From Sunxiuqinia indica (lineage in GTDB: Bacteria > Bacteroidota > Bacteroidia > Bacteroidales > Prolixibacteraceae): DNA of 64,000 nt. Within the stretch, counting starts at the first letter, position 1. Every line of letters begins with the position of its first letter. The notes below the pieces were generated by a model that saw only the letters and a program-made list of their open reading frames with translations, did not search any database and was not told the DNA's origin. The translations under genes and the position numbers were made by a program. The DNA is taken from positions 62,001 through 126,000 of the forward strand of contig NZ_WVEM01000005.1 in assembly GCF_009847015.1 (NCBI RefSeq). The letters run 5' to 3'. This document shows positions 17,598 to 26,666 of the stretch, piece by piece.

Positions 17598-19235
17598 CTA
17601 ATAACCTGAATTCTGTTGGAGGTTAGTATTCGTTTCAATTCTTCCTCTCGGAATCGGATAGAGTGATCGATAGTCTCCGTTTGGAGCATGTGAGAAAAAC
17701 GATTTTGTCGTATACGCGCCAAAACGAATCATATCCTGACGACGCCGACCTTCCTGATTAAACTCCCAGGCTAATTCATCCAAGAAGCGTCCATACTCGA
17801 TATCATCACCCCCTTCATGCGTCTCAGCACTCTCTGTTCTCAACCCATAATCGTATACGCTTCCTTCCATCAATTCAGCTCCTGTTACGGTTGCCTTTTC
17901 CGGCGAATTGGGGAAAGCTCTTTCGCGCACCTGTGTAACAATAGTAGCAGCTCCATCTGCATCATCGGTTCGTAACAGGCATTCAGCTTTCATCATTAAC
18001 ACATCAGCATATCGAAACAAAGGGAAATCATTATTCAAAATGTTAGACGATCCCATAGCGATTTCGAACTTTTCGAAGCGGTAGCCATGAATTTCTTCGG
18101 AGTAGCTGATATCTGGAATTTCGTTTACTAACGCCAATGGCTCGCCAACCAAATTCCCCATAGTAACCAATAGTTCTTCGCCGCTGGCAGCATACTGTTG
18201 TCCCATCATAAAGTTGTTGGTTAACCGACTGTCCTCCGGATCGAATGTATCAATAAATTGAGGAATGGCACACATTCCTCCCCATGGAGTTCCCGTCAGA
18301 TTGTATTTAGCCTGCATCGAAGGTTGGCAGGTTTGCATATGAATATCAAACTGATTCCACTCCGTTGTATATTGATCATCAATTGCTAAACCGAAAATAA
18401 TCTCAGCAGAGTTTTGATTTTCTGTGACAAAAACATTTTTCTGGTTGGGCTCCAACACATAGCCAACCCCCGAATTGATAATCAGCTCACAAGTTTCTTT
18501 ACATGCATCCCATTTAGCTGTTCCCGTATAAACCTCAGCATTCAGATACATTTTTGCGAGCAAGGTAAGAGCAGCCCACCTGTTGAAGCGACCATAAGTT
18601 GCCTGGCTTCTTTCTTCACTCAAGTAAGGTAAGCTTTCATTAATCTCTGTAACAATAAAATCAAATACTTGCTGCCGAGTGTTTTGCTCTGGCAAGTACC
18701 CCTCTTCCACATCAAAATCGGTTACAATAGGCACATTGCCATACAAGTCGCACAAGACGTAATAATAGCTTGCTCTCAGTGCTCTTAATTCGGCAATGGT
18801 TGCTTCGTAGATATCTGGATCCGAAATTGGAACGAAACCAGTTTCAATCTGATAAATTAGTCGATTACAAGTTGAAATTCCATAGTACGTGCGATCCCAT
18901 GATTGATAAACGACGTCTTCATCTACAGTCCAGTTATGTTCATGAATCCGTCGGTAGATACCACCATCAACCCATCCATTGGGGCGTGCGGGAATAACAA
19001 TCTGATCGGCTCCTACCTCATTGGCTCTCCAATAGCCATTCCATAATAACAAGAGATTTCTCCAAGAGCCATAGGCATTACCAATAATCGCAGGAATATC
19101 TTCTTCGGTGGGCTCAAACTGCTCCACCAATATTTCATTATAACTTGTGTCGTACAACTCGGTACAACCAGAGAAAAAAGTTATCAATGAAATCAGCAGG
19201 ATGCTCAATGCATGTTTATATTTATAAGTATTCAT
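17598..19235 (-). CDS. SusD/RagB-family surface glycan-binding lipoprotein
   Basis: 545 residues with a lipoprotein signal (LITFFSGC, lipid-accepting Cys24). SusD signatures are SYYYVLCDLYGNVPIVTDF near residue 160, a TPR-rich core (WAALTLLAKMYLNAEVYTG), and the C-terminal LDELAWEFNQEGRRRQDMIRFG plus LYPIPRGRIETN. It forms the lid of the outer membrane glycan importer with SusC, whose gene ends 13 bp upstream. The ligand is inferred from the neighbouring GH127/GH51/GH43 to be an arabinose-containing glycan. Confidence 0.95.
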   Translation of the reverse strand: MNTYKYKHALSILLISLITFFSGCTELYDTSYNEILVEQFEPTEEDIPAIIGNAYGSWRNLLLLWNGYWRANEVGADQIVIPARPNGWVDGGIYRRIHEHNWTVDEDVVYQSWDRTYYGISTCNRLIYQIETGFVPISDPDIYEATIAELRALRASYYYVLCDLYGNVPIVTDFDVEEGYLPEQNTRQQVFDFIVTEINESLPYLSEERSQATYGRFNRWAALTLLAKMYLNAEVYTGTAKWDACKETCELIINSGVGYVLEPNQKNVFVTENQNSAEIIFGLAIDDQYTTEWNQFDIHMQTCQPSMQAKYNLTGTPWGGMCAIPQFIDTFDPEDSRLTNNFMMGQQYAASGEELLVTMGNLVGEPLALVNEIPDISYSEEIHGYRFEKFEIAMGSSNILNNDFPLFRYADVLMMKAECLLRTDDADGAATIVTQVRERAFPNSPEKATVTGAELMEGSVYDYGLRTESAETHEGGDDIEYGRFLDELAWEFNQEGRRRQDMIRFGAYTTKSFFSHAPNGDYRSLYPIPRGRIETNTNLQQNSGY

Positions 19236-19248
19236 AGTCGATTAAAAT

Positions 19249-22200
19249 TTAGAAAGTTAAGTTAACGCCTAAAGTAAATGTTCGGGTGGTCGGGTATTTA
19301 TCCCGCCCATCGTTGCCAGGCATTAATCCACCTGAATACACTTCAGGATCGATGCCTTTATAGTTTGTAAAAACAAAAGTATTTAAGGTCGATGCGTAGA
19401 TTCGAGCTTGCCGGATGTATTGGTTGAAGCTCTTGAATGTATAGCCCAGAGTAATATTGTCTATTTTCCAATAATCACCATCTTCGATGTAATATGAATT
19501 GAATTCCAGATCCATTTCATCACTCAGCACAGCTTTTCCAAACACGGGGTCATAGGCTGACTGCAATCGATTATATTGTACGGTTTTGGTGTTTTCGAGA
19601 TACATTCTTTCGAAATTGAGGATCTGGAAATCAAACGCACCACGCATGGTAACAGAGAAGTCCAGGTTTTTATATCGCAAGGTATTGTTCCAACTTCCTA
19701 TGAATTTTGGAATACCATTCCCTAACACATGTTTATTCTCAAAAGAATGATCAAACTCAGCGTACGGAACTGCATTCCCTTCGGCATCTTCATAGATCCA
19801 TTTCCCTTCGTCGTCCACATCGATGACTTTGAACCCAAAAAAGTTGCCAATTTCTTCTCCAATATCGACCTTGTGTGTATAAGTCTGTATTGGTTCTCCT
19901 GTAGCAAAGTAGTCTGGAATAAAGTAGTCGCTTGTTGCCTGGTACAATTCATTGGAAAGTGAGATTAGCTTATTACTGTTCGTTGAAAAAGTAACATTGG
20001 TACTCCACTCAAAGTCCTTGTTAGTTACCGGTATCGCATTGATCAAAACCTCCAGACCTTGGTTCTCCATTACGCCTACATTAGCGCGGGTGGTGTTAAC
20101 CAGGTTTGGGGGTGTTGGAACAGCGTAATCGTAGAGCAACCCGTCTATTTTGCGGCTGTAAACATCGATGCTACCAGAGAGGCGATTGCCCAACATGGCG
20201 AAATCAAGCCCGATGTTGGTTTCTTTTTTCTCTTCCCATTTGAGGTATGGGTTTGGATTACGTCCGGGAGTAAGCGTTTGAATCCATTTGCCATCAGTAT
20301 AAAACGCACTTCCGTAAGACAATGTACCAACGCCAAGGAACAGATTGCTTGGCTGTGTTCCTGTTACACCATACCCGGCACGTAATTTTAAGTCATTCAG
20401 CAAACCGACATTTTTCAAAAAAGGCTCTTCCGTTAATCGCCATCCAACCGATACGGCAGGAAATGTTCCCCAAGGGCTATTTGTCCCATATAACTGGCTG
20501 GCCGCCTCATGACGTACACTCGCCATTAATAAGTAGCGGTTTTTATAGTTATAGTTGAAACGACCAAAGAAACCGATCAGGTTTGTTTTTGTTTTTCCAC
20601 TTCCAACTCCCCAAGATGTGCTTCCATTCTTGATACCGGTTCCTAAACCAATATTGTTGTAGCCGAATAAATCAGTTGGGAAATCGTTGTTATTGACATA
20701 AAAATCACGTCCAACAAAATCTTGCCAGCTATAGCCAGCCAAAAATGTAAAATTATGGTCACCGATGTTTTTCTTATATTCTGAAGTCAGGTCAATCAAT
20801 TTTTCGGTATTTTCATTTGCATTGTTCGAAGCAAATCCATTAACACCACTCCTAACGGTAGAAATGTGATTTTTAGTTTCGTAATATCCAATGGTTTGGT
20901 TCCATTTTGAAAAAGACACCAAACTTTTCAATGTCAACCCTTTGACTGGCTTCAAAGTTACAGTTCCTGTAACACGGGTTAGGTTTGTGCTCGTTTCACC
21001 ATCCGACTCTTCAATTCGTGATAAAGGATTATCGTAGTTGAAAGCACCAGGTTGTTCTACCCAATCTCCGTTCTCATTTTTTATTGGTGATGTCGGATTA
21101 TAAATTAAAGCCTGACGATAGGTATAGCCATTGAAACCTCTCTCAGCATTATAACTATTCATTTTCTCCGCTTTTGTCAAAATTCCAAGATTGAAATTCA
21201 ACATATCTTCGAACATGGAATGGTTGATATCAGCACGAGCAGTCAGGCGTTCGCTATAAGACTCCAGAAAAATTCCTTCAGTATCACGGTAGTTAATCGT
21301 TGCCAAATAATTAGTTTTTGCGTTACCGCCTCTGAATGTCAGGTTATGAATATAATTAACTGGGGTTCGTGTTATCTCGTCCAACCAATCGGTGCTAGCT
21401 CCCAGCTCATCCGATTGCGGACGAATTCCATCAGCTACTTGTTGGCGATAATCTTCAGCTGTTAACATATCCAATTTATTGGCAATAGCTTGAGTGCTTA
21501 CATATCCCGTGTACTCAACGTGTGCCTGAGGGTCGGCCGAAGCTCTTCTGGTTGTGATCAAAATAACCCCATTGGTACCTCTTGTTCCGTAAATTGCAGC
21601 AGCGGAACCGTCTTTCAATACGTCAATCGATTCAATGTCTTCTGGAGCAACGGTACCTAAGTCGCTCGGCACTCCATCGACCAGAATAAGCGGATTGGTA
21701 CTAGTTCCGAAAAGGGTTGTGTTACCTCTTAAACGAATCGATGTACCAGCAGTTGGGTCTCCACTTGTTGTATTCAATGACAAACCAGCTACTTTTCCCT
21801 GAATCAATTGACCTGCATCCTGAACGCTACCTACATTGAAATCCTCCGACTTAACCGTTCCAACAGAGCTAGTCACGTCAGCTTTTTTCATGGTACCATA
21901 ACCAACTGCAACGACTTCTTCCAAACCGATGGTTTCTTCGTCCAATGTTACATTGATGATTGCCCGGTCAACCGGAACTTCCTGCGCTCTCATTCCCACA
22001 AATGAAAATACAAGTACTGCATTTTCGGAAAGATTACCCAGCTCATAGTTCCCGTCCATGTCAGTAATCGCTCCAATAGTTGTGCCTTTAATGACAATCG
22101 TTACCCCTGGCAGCGGCATACCGGAAGCATCAGTTACTTTTCCTGAGACATTGGAAGGTTGCTGCATAAGCTGAGAAAAAGAACCACCTTTGCCCGAAAG

Positions 22201-22557
22201 AATGATTTGTCTGTTATTGATTGTGTAGGTCACCTCAGAACCTTTAAACAACAAGTTAAGTACTTCTTCGATAGATTTGTTTTCTACATCTAAGGACACC
22301 TTTTTGTCCAACGAAACGGTCTTGTTGTTGTAGAAAAAGAAATAATTCGTTTCATCTTCTAACCGATCAAGCACCTCTGAAATCGTTGCGTTTTCGATCT
22401 TTAGTTCTACTTTCTGGGTTTGTGCAAAATTACTTTTAGCAATTGTCTGCAGTGATAGTAGTACAATTAAAAATACTGTCAATCTCATAATTCTAAAGAT
22501 TTTTCCAGCTCCGGGATATAAATACCCGCAACTTGGTAAGAACCACGTTTTTTTCAT
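19249..22557 (-). CDS. SusC/RagA TonB-dependent glycan importer with N-terminal STN domain
   Basis: 1102 residues. After the signal (ending near KSNFAQ) comes an STN/secretin-type domain (about 47-118, VELKIENATISEVLDRLEDE ...). STN is the module that contacts a FecR anti-sigma factor. Next are a carboxypeptidase-regulatory-like domain (about 137-212, SGKVTDASGMPLPGVTIVIKG), the plug (VVAVGYGTMKKADVTSSVGTV) and the 22-strand barrel ending TFTLGVNLTF. The STN domain plus the adjacent sigma/FecR pair shows trans-envelope autoinduction by substrate. A terminator-like hairpin separates it from fecR. Confidence 0.95.
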   Translation of the reverse strand: MKKTWFLPSCGYLYPGAGKIFRIMRLTVFLIVLLSLQTIAKSNFAQTQKVELKIENATISEVLDRLEDETNYFFFYNNKTVSLDKKVSLDVENKSIEEVLNLLFKGSEVTYTINNRQIILSGKGGSFSQLMQQPSNVSGKVTDASGMPLPGVTIVIKGTTIGAITDMDGNYELGNLSENAVLVFSFVGMRAQEVPVDRAIINVTLDEETIGLEEVVAVGYGTMKKADVTSSVGTVKSEDFNVGSVQDAGQLIQGKVAGLSLNTTSGDPTAGTSIRLRGNTTLFGTSTNPLILVDGVPSDLGTVAPEDIESIDVLKDGSAAAIYGTRGTNGVILITTRRASADPQAHVEYTGYVSTQAIANKLDMLTAEDYRQQVADGIRPQSDELGASTDWLDEITRTPVNYIHNLTFRGGNAKTNYLATINYRDTEGIFLESYSERLTARADINHSMFEDMLNFNLGILTKAEKMNSYNAERGFNGYTYRQALIYNPTSPIKNENGDWVEQPGAFNYDNPLSRIEESDGETSTNLTRVTGTVTLKPVKGLTLKSLVSFSKWNQTIGYYETKNHISTVRSGVNGFASNNANENTEKLIDLTSEYKKNIGDHNFTFLAGYSWQDFVGRDFYVNNNDFPTDLFGYNNIGLGTGIKNGSTSWGVGSGKTKTNLIGFFGRFNYNYKNRYLLMASVRHEAASQLYGTNSPWGTFPAVSVGWRLTEEPFLKNVGLLNDLKLRAGYGVTGTQPSNLFLGVGTLSYGSAFYTDGKWIQTLTPGRNPNPYLKWEEKKETNIGLDFAMLGNRLSGSIDVYSRKIDGLLYDYAVPTPPNLVNTTRANVGVMENQGLEVLINAIPVTNKDFEWSTNVTFSTNSNKLISLSNELYQATSDYFIPDYFATGEPIQTYTHKVDIGEEIGNFFGFKVIDVDDEGKWIYEDAEGNAVPYAEFDHSFENKHVLGNGIPKFIGSWNNTLRYKNLDFSVTMRGAFDFQILNFERMYLENTKTVQYNRLQSAYDPVFGKAVLSDEMDLEFNSYYIEDGDYWKIDNITLGYTFKSFNQYIRQARIYASTLNTFVFTNYKGIDPEVYSGGLMPGNDGRDKYPTTRTFTLGVNLTF

Positions 22558-22601
22558 AAATTTGATTTTTCAACGGATTAATTATTCTTTTTGATTAATT
22601 C

Positions 22602-22634
22602 AAAAAAGGGCAGTGGTACGAACACTGTCCTTTT
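22602..22634 (-). terminator. Terminator between fecR and susC
   Basis: On the minus strand AAAAGGACAGTG / CACTGCCCTTTT form a stem (one G/A mismatch) with a short loop, followed by a T-run (revcomp of 22602-22607). It suggests that susC is read mainly from its own, presumably sigma-dependent, promoter. Confidence 0.75.
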
Positions 22635-22636
22635 CG

Positions 22637-23671
22637 TTAGTTTTCAGACCATATTGTTACTTCTCTATTTTCAATTTTTGTTTTTACTGATGTAGATATC
22701 TCAATCATTTTTAAAACCTCTTCAATCGTTTCGTTTTGTATTGTAGCCGTGTATAGTATGCCGGAATTTAACAAGTCCGGTGATACACTGATCTTACAAT
22801 TAAACCATCGTTCGAGTTTCACCACAGTTTCTTCAAGTGGCGCCTCTTTAAAAATTAGTTTACCATCTTTCCATGAAGTCGTTAAGTAAGTCTCCACTTC
22901 TTCAACAAGCATTTTTCTTGATCTCCGATCCAGCGTCATTTTTTGGCCGGGTTTCAGTTTGGATATTTCTTCGCCGTTGGCATTTAGCAGAGCAATGCTT
23001 CCTTCTTCCAGGGTGGAACTCATCGTTTTTTCGTCGGCATAATTCGACACATCGAAGGAAGTGCCCAAAACCCGGATATTCAGTTCTGATGTTCTTACAA
23101 TAAAAGGTTGATCAGCATGATGAGCTACTTCAAAATATCCTTGACCACTAAGTATTACCTCCCGGGTGTTTTGAGTTGTGAAATTTACCGGGTACTTGAT
23201 AGAACTGCCTGAATTTAGCCAAACTTGTGTTTGATCGGGAAGTGTAAAGTTTACCCGTGATCCAGGCGTTGCAAATACCTCCTGCATGACTAATCCTTCT
23301 GTTTGACTGTGCTGATGTAAACGGTAGTATAAAAAAGCTGATCCAATTAATAGCGGAATAAATAGTATCGCAGCAATGCGAATAAGATATGAAGACCAAT
23401 TGGGCTTCCTGAAATCTTTCTCAAGGTGACTCTCTTGTTTAGTTTTTGCAATTCGCCAGATCTTATCCCGCAGCAGATGAAAGTATAAATCATGTTCCTC
23501 AACAGTCCCATTTTGTTGATCCCAGTGCCTTGTCATTAGATGATCCAGCTCTTTGTCTCGGAAGGTAGATCTGATGTATGCTCTGAGATTTTCCTTCTCC
23601 TGAGTCGTAAGCTCACTTGATTTAAGTTTTTCAAGCAGTTGTGTAGGCTCTATTGTATATTTTGATCCCAT
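22637..23671 (-). CDS. FecR-family anti-sigma factor
   Basis: 344 residues, single transmembrane segment near 93-113. The cytoplasmic N-terminus carries the sigma-binding part. The periplasmic FecR domain follows (VFATPGSRVNFTLPDQTQVWLNSGSSIKYP, LSGQGYFEVAHHADQPFIVRT) and then a C-terminal STN-like DUF4974 part (LIFKEAPLEETVVKLERWF). It relays occupancy of the STN-SusC receptor to the ECF sigma factor encoded 75 bp upstream. Confidence 0.93.
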   Translation of the reverse strand: MGSKYTIEPTQLLEKLKSSELTTQEKENLRAYIRSTFRDKELDHLMTRHWDQQNGTVEEHDLYFHLLRDKIWRIAKTKQESHLEKDFRKPNWSSYLIRIAAILFIPLLIGSAFLYYRLHQHSQTEGLVMQEVFATPGSRVNFTLPDQTQVWLNSGSSIKYPVNFTTQNTREVILSGQGYFEVAHHADQPFIVRTSELNIRVLGTSFDVSNYADEKTMSSTLEEGSIALLNANGEEISKLKPGQKMTLDRRSRKMLVEEVETYLTTSWKDGKLIFKEAPLEETVVKLERWFNCKISVSPDLLNSGILYTATIQNETIEEVLKMIEISTSVKTKIENREVTIWSEN

Positions 23672-23746
23672 ATGATTTTTCCTTTTTCATATAGGTATAC
23701 ACACTCCTCTACGGCAACCCCTATTCAAAAACTCATTTTCTTCATT

Positions 23747-24331
23747 TTAATGAAAAAGATCGAAAAATATTAGCCCCGAAAAACCCATAGACATCAGACT
23801 CTTTCGGATTTGGGCGATAGACGTAGTCATCTGGTTTTCAACTGTCTTAATAGAGATACCCAGTTGATTGGAAATTTCAGCATTTGTCAGAATTCTCTCG
23901 CGGCTCAGTATAAAAATCTTCTTTCGTTGCGGACTCAATTCTTCAATGGCCTTTTTATAGGCACGCTCCAATTCCGCAAAATCGAGCTCGTCGTCAAGTA
24001 GAATATCCCGACCCGGATGTAGTTTTGCATAACTGACATAAAGCTGCTCATTTTTTGCTTTGCGGATGGTGTTCAAAATGGCATTTTTAGCCATTGTAAA
24101 AATGAATGAATCAAACGACCGATCGGGTTGTAAATCGCCTCTAACTTTCCAGATTTTGAGAAACACTTCCTGTACGATTTCCTCAGCTTCCTGCTCATTT
24201 TTTAAATAGGCCAGCGAAAAACGGTGTATCTTTTTTCCGTAGGCATCAAAAATGGCTTTAAACGCCCTGGAAGAACCTCCTTTTAGTTCTTTAAGTGTAG
24301 CAGAATTAATATTTGGATCATGGTCTGTCAA
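23747..24331 (-). CDS. ECF RNA polymerase sigma factor (Bacteroides expansion family)
   Basis: 194 residues with sigma region 2 (FDAYGKKIHRFSLAYLKNEQEAEEIVQEVFLKIW) and region 4 (LSPQRKKIFILSRERILTNAEISNQLGISIKTVENQM). It directs polymerase to the SusCD operon when FecR is triggered. The start is TTG at 24331, with no in-frame ATG near and a stop five codons upstream. A -7 box lies at 24351-24358, so the leader is very short. It begins the regulatory operon with fecR. Confidence 0.9.
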   Translation of the reverse strand: MTDHDPNINSATLKELKGGSSRAFKAIFDAYGKKIHRFSLAYLKNEQEAEEIVQEVFLKIWKVRGDLQPDRSFDSFIFTMAKNAILNTIRKAKNEQLYVSYAKLHPGRDILLDDELDFAELERAYKKAIEELSPQRKKIFILSRERILTNAEISNQLGISIKTVENQMTTSIAQIRKSLMSMGFSGLIFFDLFH

Positions 24332-24350
24332 CGTTAGGTCAATTTAATTT

Positions 24351-24382
24351 CAAATATAGGAAAACCGTGAATGCACCCCAAG
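24351..24382 (-). promoter_or_regulatory. Predicted promoter of the ECF sigma gene
   Basis: Minus strand: CTTG (24379-24382), 20-bp spacer, TATATTTG (24351-24358), a near-consensus Bacteroidota housekeeping promoter. It would start transcription roughly 10-15 nt before the TTG codon. Confidence 0.5.
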
Positions 24383-24432
24383 CCACCACCTTTTTACGTT
24401 CATGTGTAAAAAAAACAAATTAATTGGCTTGA

Positions 24433-24478
24433 ACAAGAAGGATGTAATGATTTTTGATAATTGCTACACCCTTCTTGT
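24433..24478 (-). terminator. Hairpin after the GH43 gene
   Basis: 14-bp stem with one mismatch: ACAAGAAGGATGTA pairing TACACCCTTCTTGT, 18-nt loop, just beyond the stop of the GH51-GH43 operon. The T-tract is weak, so termination is probable rather than certain. Confidence 0.55.
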
Positions 24479-24486
24479 ATCTGAAC

Positions 24487-26655
24487 TTATTCTACCGGAT
24501 CAATCCCTTTCAAAGTTGGATCGACCTCTAATAGTTCGCCTGCCGGGCCAAACGCTAATTTGTCGATGCATACTTCGCGATGGAAACCACCTGAACGTCC
24601 CATTTCAACTCCTTTCGGGTAGGTAAACCGATGGTAAACCAGGTACCACTCATCCTTTCCCGGCACCTGAATGGCGGAATTGTGTCCGGTAGCAAAAATA
24701 TTCTGCTCCTCATCCCGCTGAATAACGATGTTGTTTTCAGGAATGGTTAACGTTCCCAATGGCGAGTCAGAAGTAGCGTAACGCACTTTATAATTCGGAC
24801 TGCGCGTATCGTCTTCCGACCACATGAAATAGTAAACGCCATCTCGGTAAATCACGTAGGTTCCTTCACGATATGTGTTGTCAATATTCATCTGTTTCAG
24901 GGTACTTTTGTTGATCGACACCATATCATCATTCAACTCAGCAGCTGCCATATAGCCATTTCCCCAATACAGGTAACTTTTACCCGATTCAGGATCGGTG
25001 AATACATCCGGATCAATTTCCTGGCCTCGATCCACCCCTAAGGTTTTAAAATCGATCAATGCTGCTCCACTATCAACAAAAGGGCCTATAGGATTATCGG
25101 CCACCGCGACACCAATTTTTTGGGCCGCTGTGAAATAGAAAAAATACTTGTACTCGCCATCTATTTTCTTCTCAATAATACAGGGAGCCCAGGCATTGCG
25201 ATTAGCCCAAGTCACATCTTTTTTCAGATTGAGAATCGTGCCTTCGTCCGTCCAGTCGATCAAATTATCCGATGAAAAAACCTTGAAATAATATCCGCCC
25301 CAATTGTTAAATCCATCAGTTGTTGGATAAATGTAGTACTTTCCTGTTTTTTCTGCATATAAGATATCAGGATCTGCATAATACCCTTCCAACACCGGAT
25401 TGTGGTGTTCAACGGCTTCAACCTGATAAACAACTTCGCCTTGCCCTTCGATTGTAAATTTATAAGCTACTGGTCCAGTTGAAAAATCCTGAGCTCCTTC
25501 AGGCGTGTATGAGACTCCTGTCCAGCTTTTAAATTGAGGATCAAAGCTTGTTAAATCGACACCATTTTTTACCGGTAGTTGAATTGATTTTTCGTCCACG
25601 TCGAGCACAACATTTTTCTTTTTCACCTCCTTCGACTGTACCTCAACTAAAAAGTCTTCCGGTTCGCCCCATTGATTGATCAAACGCTTTAACTCCTTTC
25701 CGGTAATCGGCATTACCGTACCGTGGCGCGGATGAAAATTCATCGATATTTCTTCATCAATTACCTCAAAGTGTTTCAAGTCTGAACTTTTTGTAAATTG
25801 ATATCCGCCTTTTGTATACAGGTCATACATCAATATCCATTCGTCAGAATTATTGAGTTTGAAAATACCACTTCCTTCCACCGGATCAGTTTCTTCATCA
25901 ACGCGCTCACTGCTATTTTGCTCATAACCTTCAGTCAGCTGACTGGAAATAGCAAGCTTGATACCCGGTTTTCCATCTTCAGATTTCATAAACAGATGAT
26001 ATTTCCCACCGTGGGAAATAATATCTCCATCAATACAGGCATTGTTGGTCGGGCTATAAAACAATTGTTCGGGAGCAGCTTCCAGCTCCGTAAAATCCTC
26101 ATTAGCATAAGCATAATAAATTTTATCCGGATCATCTCCTTGCTTCATCGAAAAGTAAATCATGTACTTTCCGGTCTGCTCATCATAAATGGTTTGTGGA
26201 GCCCACACCCGCCAAACATCTCCAAATTCATCAGGGAACGATTCCGGAATATTCACTTTTGATGACTCCCAATGAATTAAATCAGTTGACTTCATGAGGA
26301 CCATTGCATAATTTTTCCATCCCATTTCAGGGACATATAAATCAGTCGCTACCATGTAGAACGTTTTGCCATCGGCACCACGCAGAATATGCGGATCACG
26401 GACGCCTCCTGAAGTACTGATTTCTTTGGAATCTAAAACTGGTTCATTGTCATTCAGTGCTTTGTAATGATAGCCATCCATACTCACGGCAAATCGGATC
26501 GCTTCTTCACCAGGCCCATTTCCCGTAAAATAAGTAAACAAGTAGCCTGATAGTTTATCATCAGAGGACTTGGATTGACATGACACGAGTGCTGTTAGAG
26601 CTGGCAATGCCACCCCCCAAAGAAAAAAAGTTTTGAGTAAATTGAATTTAGTCAT
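24487..26655 (-). CDS. Tandem GH43-GH43 glycosidase lipoprotein
   Basis: 722 residues with lipobox ALVSC (Cys26). Two five-bladed propellers. Domain 1 (about 35-330) has the catalytic triad D87 (VRDPHI), D209/D211 (IDGDII) and E260 (EGSGIF). Domain 2 (about 420-715) has D428 (YADPDI), D548/D550 (IDPDVF) and E597 (REGTYV). Both sites look complete, so it may hold two arabinofuranosidase/xylosidase-type activities in one surface lipoprotein. A linker of about 90 residues separates them. It follows the GH51 gene by 11 bp in a two-gene operon. Exact bond specificity is not readable. Confidence 0.9.
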   Translation of the reverse strand: MTKFNLLKTFFLWGVALPALTALVSCQSKSSDDKLSGYLFTYFTGNGPGEEAIRFAVSMDGYHYKALNDNEPVLDSKEISTSGGVRDPHILRGADGKTFYMVATDLYVPEMGWKNYAMVLMKSTDLIHWESSKVNIPESFPDEFGDVWRVWAPQTIYDEQTGKYMIYFSMKQGDDPDKIYYAYANEDFTELEAAPEQLFYSPTNNACIDGDIISHGGKYHLFMKSEDGKPGIKLAISSQLTEGYEQNSSERVDEETDPVEGSGIFKLNNSDEWILMYDLYTKGGYQFTKSSDLKHFEVIDEEISMNFHPRHGTVMPITGKELKRLINQWGEPEDFLVEVQSKEVKKKNVVLDVDEKSIQLPVKNGVDLTSFDPQFKSWTGVSYTPEGAQDFSTGPVAYKFTIEGQGEVVYQVEAVEHHNPVLEGYYADPDILYAEKTGKYYIYPTTDGFNNWGGYYFKVFSSDNLIDWTDEGTILNLKKDVTWANRNAWAPCIIEKKIDGEYKYFFYFTAAQKIGVAVADNPIGPFVDSGAALIDFKTLGVDRGQEIDPDVFTDPESGKSYLYWGNGYMAAAELNDDMVSINKSTLKQMNIDNTYREGTYVIYRDGVYYFMWSEDDTRSPNYKVRYATSDSPLGTLTIPENNIVIQRDEEQNIFATGHNSAIQVPGKDEWYLVYHRFTYPKGVEMGRSGGFHREVCIDKLAFGPAGELLEVDPTLKGIDPVE

Positions 26656-26666
26656 CGTAGTAGTAA

